Below the pieces are notes generated by a model. It was not told the DNA's origin. It made no database searches and worked only from the letters and a program-made list of their open reading frames with translations. From NCBI GenBank assembly GCA_030263615.1, contig SZPH01000034.1, positions 1 to 32,664 on the forward strand: 32,664 nt of DNA, given 5' to 3'. The position numbers and the translations under genes are program-made. This document shows, piece by piece, positions 1-7,563 of the stretch. This stretch comes from Villigracilis sp900696595 (GTDB taxonomy: Bacteria > Chloroflexota > Anaerolineae > Anaerolineales > Villigracilaceae). Each line of letters starts with the position of its first letter. Positions within the stretch are counted from its first letter, which is position 1.

Positions 1-1155
1 AAATCGCTCCTCCCCGCGAAGAAGAAACAGGCAGAGGCACAGGAAGAACAGCCCCAGCCCGTTTCCGCAATAAACGAACCGGCCACGACTCCGCGCAAGG
101 AAAAGAAATCGCCGGATCGATTCACCGTCGTGAGTTGGTCGGCGACGGCCGCGCTGGTGGTCGCATTGCTTGGGGGAACGTTGTACTATAAGAGTACGCT
201 TCCGCCCGTCATTGTCAACGTCCCGGCGGCGACAGAAGAAGCGTCAGCGGGGGGAACGCCCCAAGTCCCGCAACCCGGCGCGGGCGCGGAGGGAGGCGGA
301 GTCCTTCCTTCCATCTTCCGCAAATTGCAGGTCAAGACCAACATCCCCCAACGTCCGCGTTACAAACCGGAACTTTATCGCGTGGCGCGCGGCGACTCGA
401 TGTATCGCATCGCGGAACTGTACAAGATAAAATCCGAGACCATCCTGTACGTCAACGAACAACTGGACGACAACCCGCACAGCCTGCGCCCCGGCATGGA
501 ATTACAGATCCCGCCCGAAGACGGTTTGTACTATCAATGGAAGGACGGCGACACGTTCGAGGCGATTGCGAAGAAATATTTTGCCGAGCCGGATGACATC
601 GTCAACTTCCCCGGCAATGAAATTGATTTGACCGACCCGAAGATCGAACCCGGCGCGACTGTATTCATCCCCGGCGGTTCGCGCGAACTGCGCAACTGGG
701 CGGCGGACCTGGCGACTGCGGCGCGCGGCGCAAACACCGGCACAGGCGGCGCCAACGCGGCGAACGTCTGCGGCGGCGGACCGGTCGGCGCCGGCTTCGG
801 CTGGCCCGCGGACAGTCACACGCTTTCGGGCAACGCCTATGGTCCCGGTCATCTCGGCATTGATATAGACGCGCCCGAAGGTTCGAACGTTTACGCGGCT
901 GGCACGGGCGTCGTCACCATGGCGGCGGGCGGCTGGAATTACGGCTACGGCAACGTGGTGCAGATTGACCACGGCAATAATTATGTGACCGTCTACGCCC
1001 ACTTAAGCGCGATACTCGTTTCGCAATGTCAGACTGTCGGTCAGGGCGCGGTCATCGGTCTTTCGGGCAATACGGGGAATTCCTTCGGCGCGCATTTGCA
1101 TTTCGAGATCCGCGTCGGCGGTTCGAACATCAATCCGTACGATATTGTTCAGTAA
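1..1155 (+). CDS. LysM / M23 peptidase, membrane anchored (5' end outside window)
   Basis: The frame is open from base 1, so the gene starts before the window; a GTG at 130 is an internal codon in this reading, not a convincing start. The visible protein has a charged Lys/Gln/Glu-rich, probably cytoplasmic N-terminus, one membrane segment (window residues about 46-63), a Pro/Gly-rich linker, two LysM-like modules (about 125-171 and 177-225) and a C-terminal M23 (LytM) domain. The zinc-site motifs are intact: HLGID, YAHL and HLHFE near the C-terminus. The family cleaves peptidoglycan cross-links outside the membrane, or acts as a LytM regulator of other hydrolases when degenerate; here the metal ligands look complete, so an active endopeptidase is likely. 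The signal-anchor plus LysM arrangement places it on the outer face, bound to the wall polymer or glycan. Confidence 0.88.
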   Translation, partial: KSLLPAKKKQAEAQEEQPQPVSAINEPATTPRKEKKSPDRFTVVSWSATAALVVALLGGTLYYKSTLPPVIVNVPAATEEASAGGTPQVPQPGAGAEGGGVLPSIFRKLQVKTNIPQRPRYKPELYRVARGDSMYRIAELYKIKSETILYVNEQLDDNPHSLRPGMELQIPPEDGLYYQWKDGDTFEAIAKKYFAEPDDIVNFPGNEIDLTDPKIEPGATVFIPGGSRELRNWAADLATAARGANTGTGGANAANVCGGGPVGAGFGWPADSHTLSGNAYGPGHLGIDIDAPEGSNVYAAGTGVVTMAAGGWNYGYGNVVQIDHGNNYVTVYAHLSAILVSQCQTVGQGAVIGLSGNTGNSFGAHLHFEIRVGGSNINPYDIVQ

Positions 1156-1161
1156 CAACGA

Positions 1162-1194
1162 AGACCTGACAGGTTTTAAAAATCTATCAGGTCT
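1162..1194. repeat. Intergenic palindrome
   Basis: Arms AGACCTGA (1162-1169) and TCAGGTCT (1187-1194) are perfect inverted copies around an A/T-rich loop. It fills most of the 47-bp gap between the M23 gene and birA. It could end the upstream transcript, but no T-run follows the right arm, so a repeat or processing hairpin is equally possible. Confidence 0.45.
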
Positions 1195-1202
1195 CTTGCT
1201 TC

Positions 1203-1982
1203 ATGAACCAATCCACCCTCAAAAAACAACTTGCAAAACTAAACCCCGGCGGCTTGCGCTGGTTCGACTCTGTCGGCTCGACCAACGACGAAGCGCTGGC
1301 GTGGGCGACCGAAGGCGCGAAGGATTTCTCGCTCGTCGTGGCGGATGAACAAACGCATGGGCGCGGGCGATTGGATAGAAAATGGTTCACCCCAAAAGGA
1401 AGCGCCATTGCGATGAGTTTGATCCTGCGCCCCTCCGCGCCCATGCGCCCGCATCTCTCGCGGACTGTGGGCCTGGCGGCCCTCTCAATCTCTGACGCCT
1501 GTCTGACGCTTGGTCTGTCTCCCAAAATCAAGTGGCCCAACGATATTCTTTTGGGCGGGAAAAAAGTCGCGGGGATTCTCGTGGAAACCGTCTGGTCCGG
1601 CGGCGAGGCGGATTCTCTCGTCATCGGCATGGGCATCAACACGAGCAGGGAATCCTTGCCGCCCGTTGAATCGCTTCGCTTTCCAGCGACAAGTTTGGAG
1701 GATGAACTCGGCCATGCGCCAAAGCGGGAGGAGTTCATTTTTTTGACGCTGGAGGCGCTGGCGAAATGGCGCAACCAAATGGACGGCGACGGTTTTATCG
1801 AGGCGTGGCAGGAAAGGCTGGCGTTTCGCGGCGAGGTTGTTCAAATCCGCGCGGGGGACGACGAGCGCATATCCGGGATTTTGGATGGATTGGATTCGGA
1901 CGGAAGCCTGCGCGTGCGCGACGAGCATGACAAAATCGTAAGCGTCCGCTTCGGGGACGTGAGTTTGCGCCCGTCCGCGTGA
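1203..1982 (+). CDS. birA: Biotin--[acetyl-CoA-carboxylase] ligase, HTH-less
   Basis: 259 aa. Joins biotin to AMP and transfers it to the biotin-carrier lysine of acetyl-CoA carboxylase and related enzymes in the cytoplasm. The biotin/ATP loop GRGR is at residues 53-56, followed by the KWPND motif (110-114) and KVAGILVE (from 121), whose Lys corresponds to the catalytic lysine of the family. A small C-terminal SH3-like domain follows (about 215-259). The protein begins directly with the catalytic domain, so it lacks the N-terminal helix-turn-helix of E. coli BirA and should be a pure ligase rather than a repressor. The ATG at 1203 lies just after the palindrome and has no strong Shine-Dalgarno sequence. 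Confidence 0.93.
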   Translation: MNQSTLKKQLAKLNPGGLRWFDSVGSTNDEALAWATEGAKDFSLVVADEQTHGRGRLDRKWFTPKGSAIAMSLILRPSAPMRPHLSRTVGLAALSISDACLTLGLSPKIKWPNDILLGGKKVAGILVETVWSGGEADSLVIGMGINTSRESLPPVESLRFPATSLEDELGHAPKREEFIFLTLEALAKWRNQMDGDGFIEAWQERLAFRGEVVQIRAGDDERISGILDGLDSDGSLRVRDEHDKIVSVRFGDVSLRPSA

Positions 1983-2008
1983 TATACTTCGCAAAAACCG
2001 AGGTTTCC

Positions 2009-2227
2009 ATGTTTGACGATCTCCGAAATGACGCCGCAAAACAATACGAAGAAGAATCGCAGGCGATCTACCAGCCCGCGGCGAATACCGCCGCGTCGCG
2101 CCCGCGTTCGAAAAGATTTCTGGGCATGACATCCATCCAGCGTTTCGTGATCGTATTTCTGTTGATGCTTGCCACCTGCGTGATCGGGTTTCTTTGCCTG
2201 TTCGCGACGGGGAGGATAGGTTTCTAG
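2009..2227 (+). CDS. Small single-span membrane protein, unknown
   Basis: 72 aa, not recognised. The N-terminal ~38 residues are polar and acidic (MFDDLRNDAAKQYEEES), followed by a basic patch (RPRSKR) and one hydrophobic segment at about residues 44-66, ending in a short tail. The basic patch before the segment predicts the N-terminus in the cytoplasm. I chose the ATG at 2009 because GAGG sits about 6 nt upstream; an in-frame GTG at 1979 overlaps the end of birA and has no ribosome site. It may be cotranscribed with birA, 26 bp upstream, and ends before a strong bidirectional terminator. Confidence 0.6.
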   Translation: MFDDLRNDAAKQYEEESQAIYQPAANTAASRPRSKRFLGMTSIQRFVIVFLLMLATCVIGFLCLFATGRIGF

Positions 2228-2270
2228 ATTCCCAGCGGACGTTCTCCAACATCCGCTACGCGAGGGAAAT

Positions 2271-2307
2271 AAAAACGGGCAAAGGAGAAACTCCTTCGCC
2301 CGTTTTT
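2271..2307. terminator. Bidirectional rho-independent terminator (small membrane gene / gyrA)
   Basis: Arms AAAAACGGGCAAAGGAG and CTCCTTCGCCCGTTTTT pair over 17 positions with one mismatch around a 3-nt loop. The arms begin with an A-run and end with a T-run, so it can stop transcription from both sides. The right arm ends 2 bp before the gyrA stop codon (2310-2312). Confidence 0.85.
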
Positions 2308-2309
2308 GA

Positions 2310-4841
2310 TTACACCAGTTTCGGCTGGGCTTCCGCTTCCTGAACTTCCATTTGCGCCCCGGCCTTCTTCAAATCCTCGGCGGAGATGCGCGCAATGGAC
2401 GCCACGCTGTCGCCCTCCTGCGGCTTGATCAGGTGGACTCCCCTCGTCGCCCGTCCCGATTGCTTGACATCCTTCACCTTAAGGCGGATCGCCACCCCGT
2501 TGGCGGTCATGATCGTCAGGTCGTCGTCTTTTTGAATCACTCTCGCGGCGGCGATCCTGCCGATCTCCTTCAGCGCCTTCTGGTCAATGGTGGCAATGCC
2601 GTTCGTGGCGCGTCCCTTCGGGGAATATTCCTTCAAGGGAGTTTGCTTGCCGAAACCGCCGGACGTCACGACCAGAAGCGCGGCGTCCTTTTCGACCACG
2701 TCCATGCTGGTGACGACATCATCCTTCTTCAGTTTGATTCCCTGCACGCCCGCCGCCGCCCGCCCCATCGCGCGGACTTTATCTTCGCCGAAGCGTAATG
2801 CCTGCCCGTTCTCGGTGACAATGATGATCTCATCCCTGCCGGAGGTCAGCCGCGCCCAGCCCAAGGTATCGCCTTCATCGAGGTTGACGGCAATCAAACC
2901 GGAGGGGCGCACCGATTCAAATTCCTCCATCGAAACGCGCTTGATGCGACCCCTCGCCGTCATCATCATGCAGAACTGCGTCGGCGAAAACTCGCGGATG
3001 GACATGGCGGCTGTGACCTTTTCGTTCGGTCCCAGCGCGAGGATGTTCACCAGCGGGATTCCCTTCGTGGCGCGGTCCAGGTCGGGGATTTGATACACCT
3101 TCTCGGAATATACCTTGCCTTTATCGGTGAAGAACAGCATCGTATCGAGACTGCGAGCCGGGATAAGCATCACCACCTCGTCCTCGTCTTTTGTGGCGTG
3201 ACCTTTCACCCCGCGCCCGCCCCTGCTCTGCTGACGGAACGCCGACGCCGCCACGCGCTTGACGTATCCGCGCTCGGTCAGGCTGATCAGAACCGATTCG
3301 TCCGGCACCAGGTCTTCGTCATGAATATTTTCCTTCGCCTCGGCGGCGATCTTCGTCCGGCGGTCGTCTCCATATTTCTCGGCGACTTCAGTCATATCAT
3401 CCTTGATCAGCGCCAGAATCTTCCTCGGGTTGGCGAGCAAATCTTCGAGATATTTGATCGTCTCCGAAACCTGCTTGTGTTCCTCCTCGATCTTCCAGCG
3501 TTCGAGCGCGGCCAGGCGGCGCAACTGCATATCCAAAATCGCCTGCGCCTGCAACTCGCTCAGTTTGAACTTCGTCATCAAGGCTGTTTTGGCTTTATCT
3601 GCGTCCTCCGCCTCGCGGATGGTCTTGATGATCGCGTCAATATTGTTGAGCGCGATCAGATAACCGTCCAAAATGTGCAGGCGGGCTTTGGCTTTGTCCA
3701 GATCGAATTGCGAACGGCGGGTGATGACCGTCTGGCGATGGTCAATGAAAATTTGAAGCAGGCGTTTAAGCGGCAACGTGCGCGGCTCGGCGCGCCCGCT
3801 TTCATCGGCGACCAACGCCAGCATCTGCACCCCAAAGGTGGACTGCAACGCCGTGTACTTGTATAACTGGTTCAACACCTTCTTGGGTTGCGCGCCGCGC
3901 TTGAGTTCGATCACAATGCTCATGCCGCGCTTGTCGGATTCATCGCGCAGGTCGGAGATTTGGTCAATCTTATCCTCGCGCACCAGTTCGGCGATGCGCT
4001 CGATCAGGCTGGATTTGTTGACCTGATACGGAATCTCGGTGATGTTGATCTGATACCTGCCGCCCTTGCCCTCCTCAATGTGGGCGATACCGCGCATCAC
4101 GATCCGCCCGCGCCCGGTACTGTACGCCGAGTTTATGCCCTCCGTGCCGACGATCATGCCGCCGGTCGGGAAGTCCGGTCCCTGCACAAACTTCATCAGG
4201 TCTTCGACGGTCACGTCTTCGATCCGGTCATAGTTTTCGATCAGATGATTGATCGCGCCCGCCAGTTCGCGCAAATTCTGCGGCGGGATGTTGGTCGCCA
4301 TCCCCACCGCAATGCCCGACGCGCCGTTGAGCAACAGGTTCGGGAGTCGCGCCGGGAGAACCAAAGGCTCTTGCAGCGAATCGTCAAAGTTCGGACCGAA
4401 ATTGACCGTGTTCTTGTCGAGGTCCGCCAGCATCTCCTCCGCCATTTTTTGCAGGCGGGCTTCGGTATAACGCATCGCGGCGGGCGCGTCGCCGTCCACC
4501 GAGCCAAAGTTGCCCTGCCCGTCCACCAGCAGATAGCGCATCGAAAAATCCTGCGCCATGCGCGCCATCGATTCATACACCGCCGAGTCGCCGTGCGGGT
4601 GATATTTTCCCAGCACCTCGCCGACGATGCGCGCCGATTTTTTGAAGGACGTGTTCGAGCGCAGTCCCAATTCGTGCATCGCGTACAAAATGCGCCGATG
4701 CACCGGCTTCATGCCGTCGCGCGCGTCGGGCAGGGCGCGCGCCACGATCACGCTCATGGCGTAATCGAGGTACGCCGAGCGCATCTGCTCGTCAATGTCC
4801 ACCGATTCGATATTTCCAGCAATCATGGTTTCTTCAGTCAT
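2310..4841 (-). CDS. gyrA: DNA gyrase subunit A
   Basis: 843 aa, normal length. The breakage-reunion subunit of gyrase, which introduces negative supercoils with GyrB (not in the window). The N-terminal winged-helix region carries the quinolone-determining stretch: HPHGDS at 81-86, with Ser86 and Glu90 at the positions of E. coli Ser83 and Asp87. The active-site tyrosine is Tyr125 in AAMRYTEARL. The C-terminal beta-pinwheel domain contains a GyrA box (QSRGGRG), which separates gyrase from topoisomerase IV ParC. The Ser/acidic pair is the usual quinolone-sensitive type. The start at 4841 has AGGAATTTT upstream (AGGA about 6 nt before ATG). It ends against the convergent terminator at 2271-2307. 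Confidence 0.97.
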   Translation of the reverse strand: MTEETMIAGNIESVDIDEQMRSAYLDYAMSVIVARALPDARDGMKPVHRRILYAMHELGLRSNTSFKKSARIVGEVLGKYHPHGDSAVYESMARMAQDFSMRYLLVDGQGNFGSVDGDAPAAMRYTEARLQKMAEEMLADLDKNTVNFGPNFDDSLQEPLVLPARLPNLLLNGASGIAVGMATNIPPQNLRELAGAINHLIENYDRIEDVTVEDLMKFVQGPDFPTGGMIVGTEGINSAYSTGRGRIVMRGIAHIEEGKGGRYQINITEIPYQVNKSSLIERIAELVREDKIDQISDLRDESDKRGMSIVIELKRGAQPKKVLNQLYKYTALQSTFGVQMLALVADESGRAEPRTLPLKRLLQIFIDHRQTVITRRSQFDLDKAKARLHILDGYLIALNNIDAIIKTIREAEDADKAKTALMTKFKLSELQAQAILDMQLRRLAALERWKIEEEHKQVSETIKYLEDLLANPRKILALIKDDMTEVAEKYGDDRRTKIAAEAKENIHDEDLVPDESVLISLTERGYVKRVAASAFRQQSRGGRGVKGHATKDEDEVVMLIPARSLDTMLFFTDKGKVYSEKVYQIPDLDRATKGIPLVNILALGPNEKVTAAMSIREFSPTQFCMMMTARGRIKRVSMEEFESVRPSGLIAVNLDEGDTLGWARLTSGRDEIIIVTENGQALRFGEDKVRAMGRAAAGVQGIKLKKDDVVTSMDVVEKDAALLVVTSGGFGKQTPLKEYSPKGRATNGIATIDQKALKEIGRIAAARVIQKDDDLTIMTANGVAIRLKVKDVKQSGRATRGVHLIKPQEGDSVASIARISAEDLKKAGAQMEVQEAEAQPKLV

Positions 4842-4878
4842 AAAATTCCTTTACAAGTCTGGAAAACAGGCATAAAAA

Positions 4879-4907
4879 GACACGAAGACGGGAAAAAACT
4901 TCGTGTC
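4879..4907 (-). other. Hairpin in the gyrA 5' leader
   Basis: GACACGAAG (4879-4887) and CTTCGTGTC (4899-4907) form a perfect 9-bp stem with an 11-nt loop. It lies between the likely gyrA promoter and start codon, so it would be in the mRNA leader. No T-run follows on the minus strand side, so it is not an obvious attenuator. Confidence 0.45.
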
Positions 4908-4941
4908 GCATTAGATGAAGGAAGCGTATTTTTATAGCGGA

Positions 4942-4947
4942 ATTATA
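4942..4947 (-). promoter_or_regulatory. Probable -10 box of gyrA
   Basis: The minus strand reads TGGTATAATTCC, a perfect TATAAT preceded by GG, about 100 bp upstream of the gyrA start. No good -35 is visible 16-18 bp further upstream. This predicts a leader of about 90 nt containing the hairpin at 4879-4907. Confidence 0.5.
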
Positions 4948-5055
4948 CCATCCCGCCCCCCTTTTTTACCCTTCGGATTGACCCAGCCCGGGCGGAATCC
5001 GCGCCCCAATGGGGAATCTCCGGCTCCTCCCCCGCCCGAGCCGGGTCCCGTCCAT

Positions 5056-5081
5056 CAAAAAAGACCCGCGTCTGCGAGTCT
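5056..5081 (-). terminator. Rho-independent terminator of tRNA-Leu
   Basis: On the minus strand AGACTCGC and GCGGGTCT form an 8-bp stem (one G-T pair) around AGAC, followed by TTTTT. It lies about 40 bp past the tRNA 3' end, after the palindrome at 5090-5116. Confidence 0.75.
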
Positions 5082-5089
5082 GGTCTGTC

Positions 5090-5116
5090 GTAAGTCGGAT
5101 TGTCAATCCGACTTAC
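5090..5116. repeat. Perfect palindrome in the tRNA-Leu trailer
   Basis: GTAAGTCGGATTG and CAATCCGACTTAC are exact inverted copies (13 bp each) around a single T. It begins 3 bp beyond the mature tRNA 3' end, so the precursor tRNA carries a strong hairpin before its terminator. It could guide 3' processing or be an intergenic palindromic repeat. Confidence 0.6.
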
Positions 5117-5119
5117 CAG

Positions 5120-5203
<84 letters not shown>

Positions 5204-5227
5204 ATGTTTTCTTGGTTGGCGGCTTGT

Positions 5228-5255
5228 ATTTTATCCCAATCGTGTGGAATGTCAA
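5228..5255 (-). promoter_or_regulatory. Promoter of tRNA-Leu
   Basis: On the minus strand a perfect TTGACA (5250-5255) is followed after 16 bp by TAAAAT (5228-5233). Transcription would begin near 5221, giving a leader of about 17 nt before the tRNA. Confidence 0.75.
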
Positions 5256-5405
5256 TAAGCGCAGGCATCTTCACAGTCCGGCATGAAACCTCTGGGGTCG
5301 GAACAAACTCGTTCGGAATTTCGTCAACCAACCAGCCTTTGCAAAAATGTATTGTCAAAGCATTACAGTACCGATAGGTGAGTATCCTTCCTGCAACAAA
5401 TTCGT

Positions 5406-5411
5406 TATATT
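5406..5411 (+). promoter_or_regulatory. Possible -10 box of the 38-aa gene
   Basis: TATATT lies 28 bp upstream of the ATG at 5440; no consensus -35 is visible. The region 5256-5405 holds no other feature I can support. Confidence 0.4.
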
Positions 5412-5439
5412 ATTCATGAGACAAGAAAGGAGTTAAGCC

Positions 5440-5556
5440 ATGTTTGTTTTTGCCGCAGCGGTAATCCTGCTGTTGCTCGCCCTGGCGGGTTCGGACCTCT
5501 TTGTAGCCCAATACAGCCAGGATGAACTCAGCAACATGGGAGTTCAAGAGCAATGA
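5440..5556 (+). CDS. 38-aa single-span membrane peptide, unknown
   Basis: A complete small gene starting MFVFAAAVILLLLALAG, a single hydrophobic segment at residues 2-17, followed by a polar tail with several Asp/Glu/Gln residues and ending VQEQ. A near-perfect ribosome site AAAGGAG lies 7-8 nt before the ATG, a -10-like box lies upstream, and a textbook terminator starts 21 bp after the stop. This full set of expression signals around such a short frame makes it credible. No family is recognised. Its form (short N-terminal helix, hydrophilic outer or inner tail) is like small subunits or regulators of membrane complexes, but nothing in the neighbourhood identifies a partner. Confidence 0.65.
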   Translation: MFVFAAAVILLLLALAGSDLFVAQYSQDELSNMGVQEQ

Positions 5557-5577
5557 CGGAAGACCACCCCAACCTCT

Positions 5578-5616
5578 GACCCGACGCATCTGCAAGCCGC
5601 GTCGGGTCTTTTTTTT
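5578..5616 (+). terminator. Rho-independent terminator of the 38-aa gene
   Basis: GACCCGACGC (5578-5587) and GCGTCGGGTC (5599-5608) form a perfect 10-bp stem followed directly by eight T residues. Confidence 0.92.
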
Positions 5617-5659
5617 CGCCAAATTCCCCTACCGCTCGGTAGGGAGGCGCGGATTGCGA

Positions 5660-5665
5660 TATAAT
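5660..5665 (+). promoter_or_regulatory. -10 box upstream of the 5686 gene
   Basis: Perfect TATAAT 20 bp before the ATG at 5686, leaving a short leader that contains GAGAGG. A recognisable -35 is lacking. Confidence 0.55.
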
Positions 5666-5685
5666 ACACAAACGAGAGGATGCCC

Positions 5686-5973
5686 ATGGAAATCAAACCG
5701 ATCCACACCAAGATCGAAAAACTGATCGAACTCCGCAAGGGGACGGTTGTGATGGAAAGCCCCGAAGGCTTCCCCGCCGCTGAGTCCAATATTTACATGC
5801 TCTCTCCCACAGGCGAGACGCTCTGGAAAGCGGACAAGCCCAAACCCAACTCGCTCTATACCAAGGTCAAACTCAACGAGGATGCGAGCCTTTCCACCTT
5901 TACCAGCGACGGTCAGTTCTGCGAATTGGATGTGGAAACCGGCAAGATCACCAGCGCATCCAACTTTCGATGA
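5686..5973 (+). CDS. Conserved-looking 95-aa protein, unknown
   Basis: 95 aa, soluble, no signal peptide. The chain alternates short charged and beta-prone stretches (GTVVMESP, NIYMLSPTGETLWKAD, FCELDVETGKI), resembling the blades of PQQ-like or WD-like repeats, but too short for a propeller; I do not assign a function. An ATG at 5680 also exists, but GAGAGG lies directly against it, whereas the spacing to 5686 (6 nt) is normal. It is the first gene of a tight run (5686-7130) with small overlaps or gaps, suggesting one transcript. Confidence 0.65.
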   Translation: MEIKPIHTKIEKLIELRKGTVVMESPEGFPAAESNIYMLSPTGETLWKADKPKPNSLYTKVKLNEDASLSTFTSDGQFCELDVETGKITSASNFR

Positions 5974-5983
5974 CCCGAACTCC

Positions 5984-6565
5984 ATGATTGATTTCACCCC
6001 CGTCCGCGAAAAGAAGGCAACCCTGCACGATCTCGCCCCCGGTCTTGGCAGGGACGATCTTGCCCGCGAGTTGAACGAGATGTACGACCACATTCAAAGC
6101 CTGATCCGCGAAGCGACGGACGCCGACGCGACCTTTCAGCCCGTTGACCCTGCCGCAGACGACGCCTATGCGGTCGAGGGGGAAGAATCCATCGCCTGGA
6201 CTCTCGGTCATGTCATCGTTCACCTGACAGCCTCCATGGAAGAATCGGCGGCGTTATCCGCCGAACTGGCGCGCGGAGTCGAATTCCACGGACGTTCGCG
6301 CTGGGAAGTGGATTGGAAGACAGTGAAGGACATCGAAACTTGCCGCGAGCGGCTCGAAGATTCCCGCCGCATGTGCCTCGCCGCGCTCGATATGTGGCCC
6401 CGTAAACCGCATTTGGAAAATACCTACCTGCCCGCGCCGACGGTCAAGCCGTATAACTGCGTCGTCCGCTTCCTTTCGGGGTTGCGGCACGCCTCCGACC
6501 ACCTCAGCCAGATGGAAGAAATTCTCCGGCAGGCAAAAATGGCGCAAGAGGAGCAAACGGCGTGA
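5984..6565 (+). CDS. DinB-fold metal-dependent protein
   Basis: 193 aa. A four-helix bundle of the DinB/YfiT superfamily (not the DinB polymerase). The metal triad is visible: His76 in LGHVIVH, and His169 and His173 in HASDH. Members are thiol-dependent S-transferases or enzymes that use bacillithiol, mycothiol or similar cofactors; the substrate cannot be read here. The ATG at 5984 lies 10 bp after the previous stop and has no clear ribosome site, consistent with translational coupling. The frame is open further upstream but that part overlaps the previous gene and looks unlike protein. Its 3' end overlaps the next gene by 4 bp. Confidence 0.75.
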   Translation: MIDFTPVREKKATLHDLAPGLGRDDLARELNEMYDHIQSLIREATDADATFQPVDPAADDAYAVEGEESIAWTLGHVIVHLTASMEESAALSAELARGVEFHGRSRWEVDWKTVKDIETCRERLEDSRRMCLAALDMWPRKPHLENTYLPAPTVKPYNCVVRFLSGLRHASDHLSQMEEILRQAKMAQEEQTA

Positions 6566-6849
6566 GCGCAGGCTTCCTCGGTCTGCCCTGGTTTGCGTGG
6601 GCGGGCGTCTCGCTGGCGGTTGCAATCCTCTACTGGTTTGCGTGGCCCCGCAAGAAAGCCGCCCAAGAGTCGGGCTTTCGCCGCGTCGTCATCCGCTACG
6701 GACATGCGCTCGTCTGGCTTTTGCTCGCCGTCAACTTCCTCCTGCGCGGACTCTCCCCCGTCTTGTACGGTGTCGCCAATTTCGCCGCCCTCGCCGCCGG
6801 GCTGGGATACCTGCTCTTTCTAGGCATGTCCCTCCCCGCAAAACAGTGA
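6562..6849 (+). CDS. Small multi-span membrane protein, unknown
   Basis: 95 aa with about three hydrophobic segments (residues 8-28, 47-63 and 70-90), separated by a basic loop (WPRKKAAQESGFRR). The start is GTG at 6562, overlapping the DinB-fold stop codon as GTGA, with GAGGAG 9 nt upstream. The overlap supports translational coupling with the DinB-fold gene. No family recognised. Confidence 0.6.
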   Translation: MSAGFLGLPWFAWAGVSLAVAILYWFAWPRKKAAQESGFRRVVIRYGHALVWLLLAVNFLLRGLSPVLYGVANFAALAAGLGYLLFLGMSLPAKQ

Positions 6850-6851
6850 CC

Positions 6852-7130
6852 ATGGAACGCCCTCCGCTCGCCTTCGTCCTCGCCTTTCTCCTGTTCAGTC
6901 TGATCTTTCTTTCCAACAGTTACAAACTGTGGTTCAAAACGGAGGAATACTACAAAGACCTGCTCAACAGCCTCACCAATGAGAAGACGCCGTATCCGTT
7001 CAAGAACTTCTTCCTAAAACGGCTGGAGGACAAACAGAGTTGGTTGTTCTGGCAAAAGGCGTTTAGTTTATTTGGCATTGTGGCTGTTGTGAGTATGGAT
7101 GTGTTGATCGTGATGGCGTATTTGGGATAA
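6852..7130 (+). CDS. Small two-span membrane protein, unknown
   Basis: 92 aa. Hydrophobic segments at about residues 6-22 and 71-90 flank a polar middle rich in Lys, Tyr and Phe (residues 23-68). The ATG at 6852 is 2 bp after the previous stop. No clear ribosome site is seen, so coupling to the upstream gene is likely. Last gene of the 5686-7130 run; it ends 7 bp before a palindromic repeat. Confidence 0.6.
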   Translation: MERPPLAFVLAFLLFSLIFLSNSYKLWFKTEEYYKDLLNSLTNEKTPYPFKNFFLKRLEDKQSWLFWQKAFSLFGIVAVVSMDVLIVMAYLG

Positions 7131-7137
7131 CCCTCTC

Positions 7138-7238
7138 CCGTCATTGCGAGAGCGACGTTCTTTCGCCCGAAGCAACCTCATGATTAACTCAGGGGATTGC
7201 TTCGCCGCGAAGAACAAGAGCGCGGCTCGCAAGGACGG
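7138..7238 (+). repeat. Palindromic ~100-bp repeat, copy 1
   Basis: Begins CCGTCATTGCGAG and ends CTCGCAAGGACGG, which are terminal inverted repeats with one mismatch. Inside is a second inverted pair GAAGCAA / TTGCTTC. It shares this layout and orientation with copies at 7564, 26379 and 29192. There is no coding capacity, so it is a MITE- or REP-like element. Confidence 0.85.
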
Positions 7239-7253
7239 AAAAGAGAGAATAAA

Positions 7254-7553
7254 ATGAAACGGGAACTTCGACCCTGTATCTACATCATGACCAATAAATA
7301 CAACCGGGTTCTCTACACAGGAGTGACCAGCAACCTATTAAGAAGGGTCGCTGAACACAAGCAAAAGACCGTGGAAGGATTTACCAGTCGTTACAACGTC
7401 ACAAAGTTGGTTCACTACGAAGAATACGCCACAATGGAGGAAGCCATTGCCTGCGAAAAGCAGATCAAAGGCGGTTCAAGGCAGAAGAAGTTGGACTTGA
7501 TCAAAAGCAAGAACCCAAACTGGAAGGATCTGTACGACGAGTTTTTTGTGTAA
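7254..7553 (+). CDS. GIY-YIG endonuclease-domain protein
   Basis: 99 aa, a stand-alone GIY-YIG nuclease domain of the short UPF0213/YhbQ-like type. The paired motif appears as YIM (residues 10-12) and YTG (21-23), followed by the catalytic-type arginine in LLRRVAEHK (30-31) and a conserved glutamate in ACEKQIKG (68). The ATG at 7254 is chosen because homology starts there; upstream in-frame codons come from the repeat. A weak GAGAGA precedes it. It sits exactly between repeat copies 1 (ends 7238) and 2 (starts 7564), which suggests the gene and repeats form one unit. The DNA target and cellular role are unknown. Confidence 0.85.
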   Translation: MKRELRPCIYIMTNKYNRVLYTGVTSNLLRRVAEHKQKTVEGFTSRYNVTKLVHYEEYATMEEAIACEKQIKGGSRQKKLDLIKSKNPNWKDLYDEFFV

Positions 7554-7563
7554 TCATTTTTCT

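Noticed and set aside
3888..4937. A 349-codon open frame antisense to gyrA
   Set aside because: Composition is Arg/His/Ala-rich and it reads through the gyrA leader; gyrA is certain.
5882..5983. N-terminal extension of the DinB-fold protein to 5882
   Set aside because: The extra codons overlap the preceding gene in another frame and have no ribosome site; the DinB-fold homology region fits a start at 5984.
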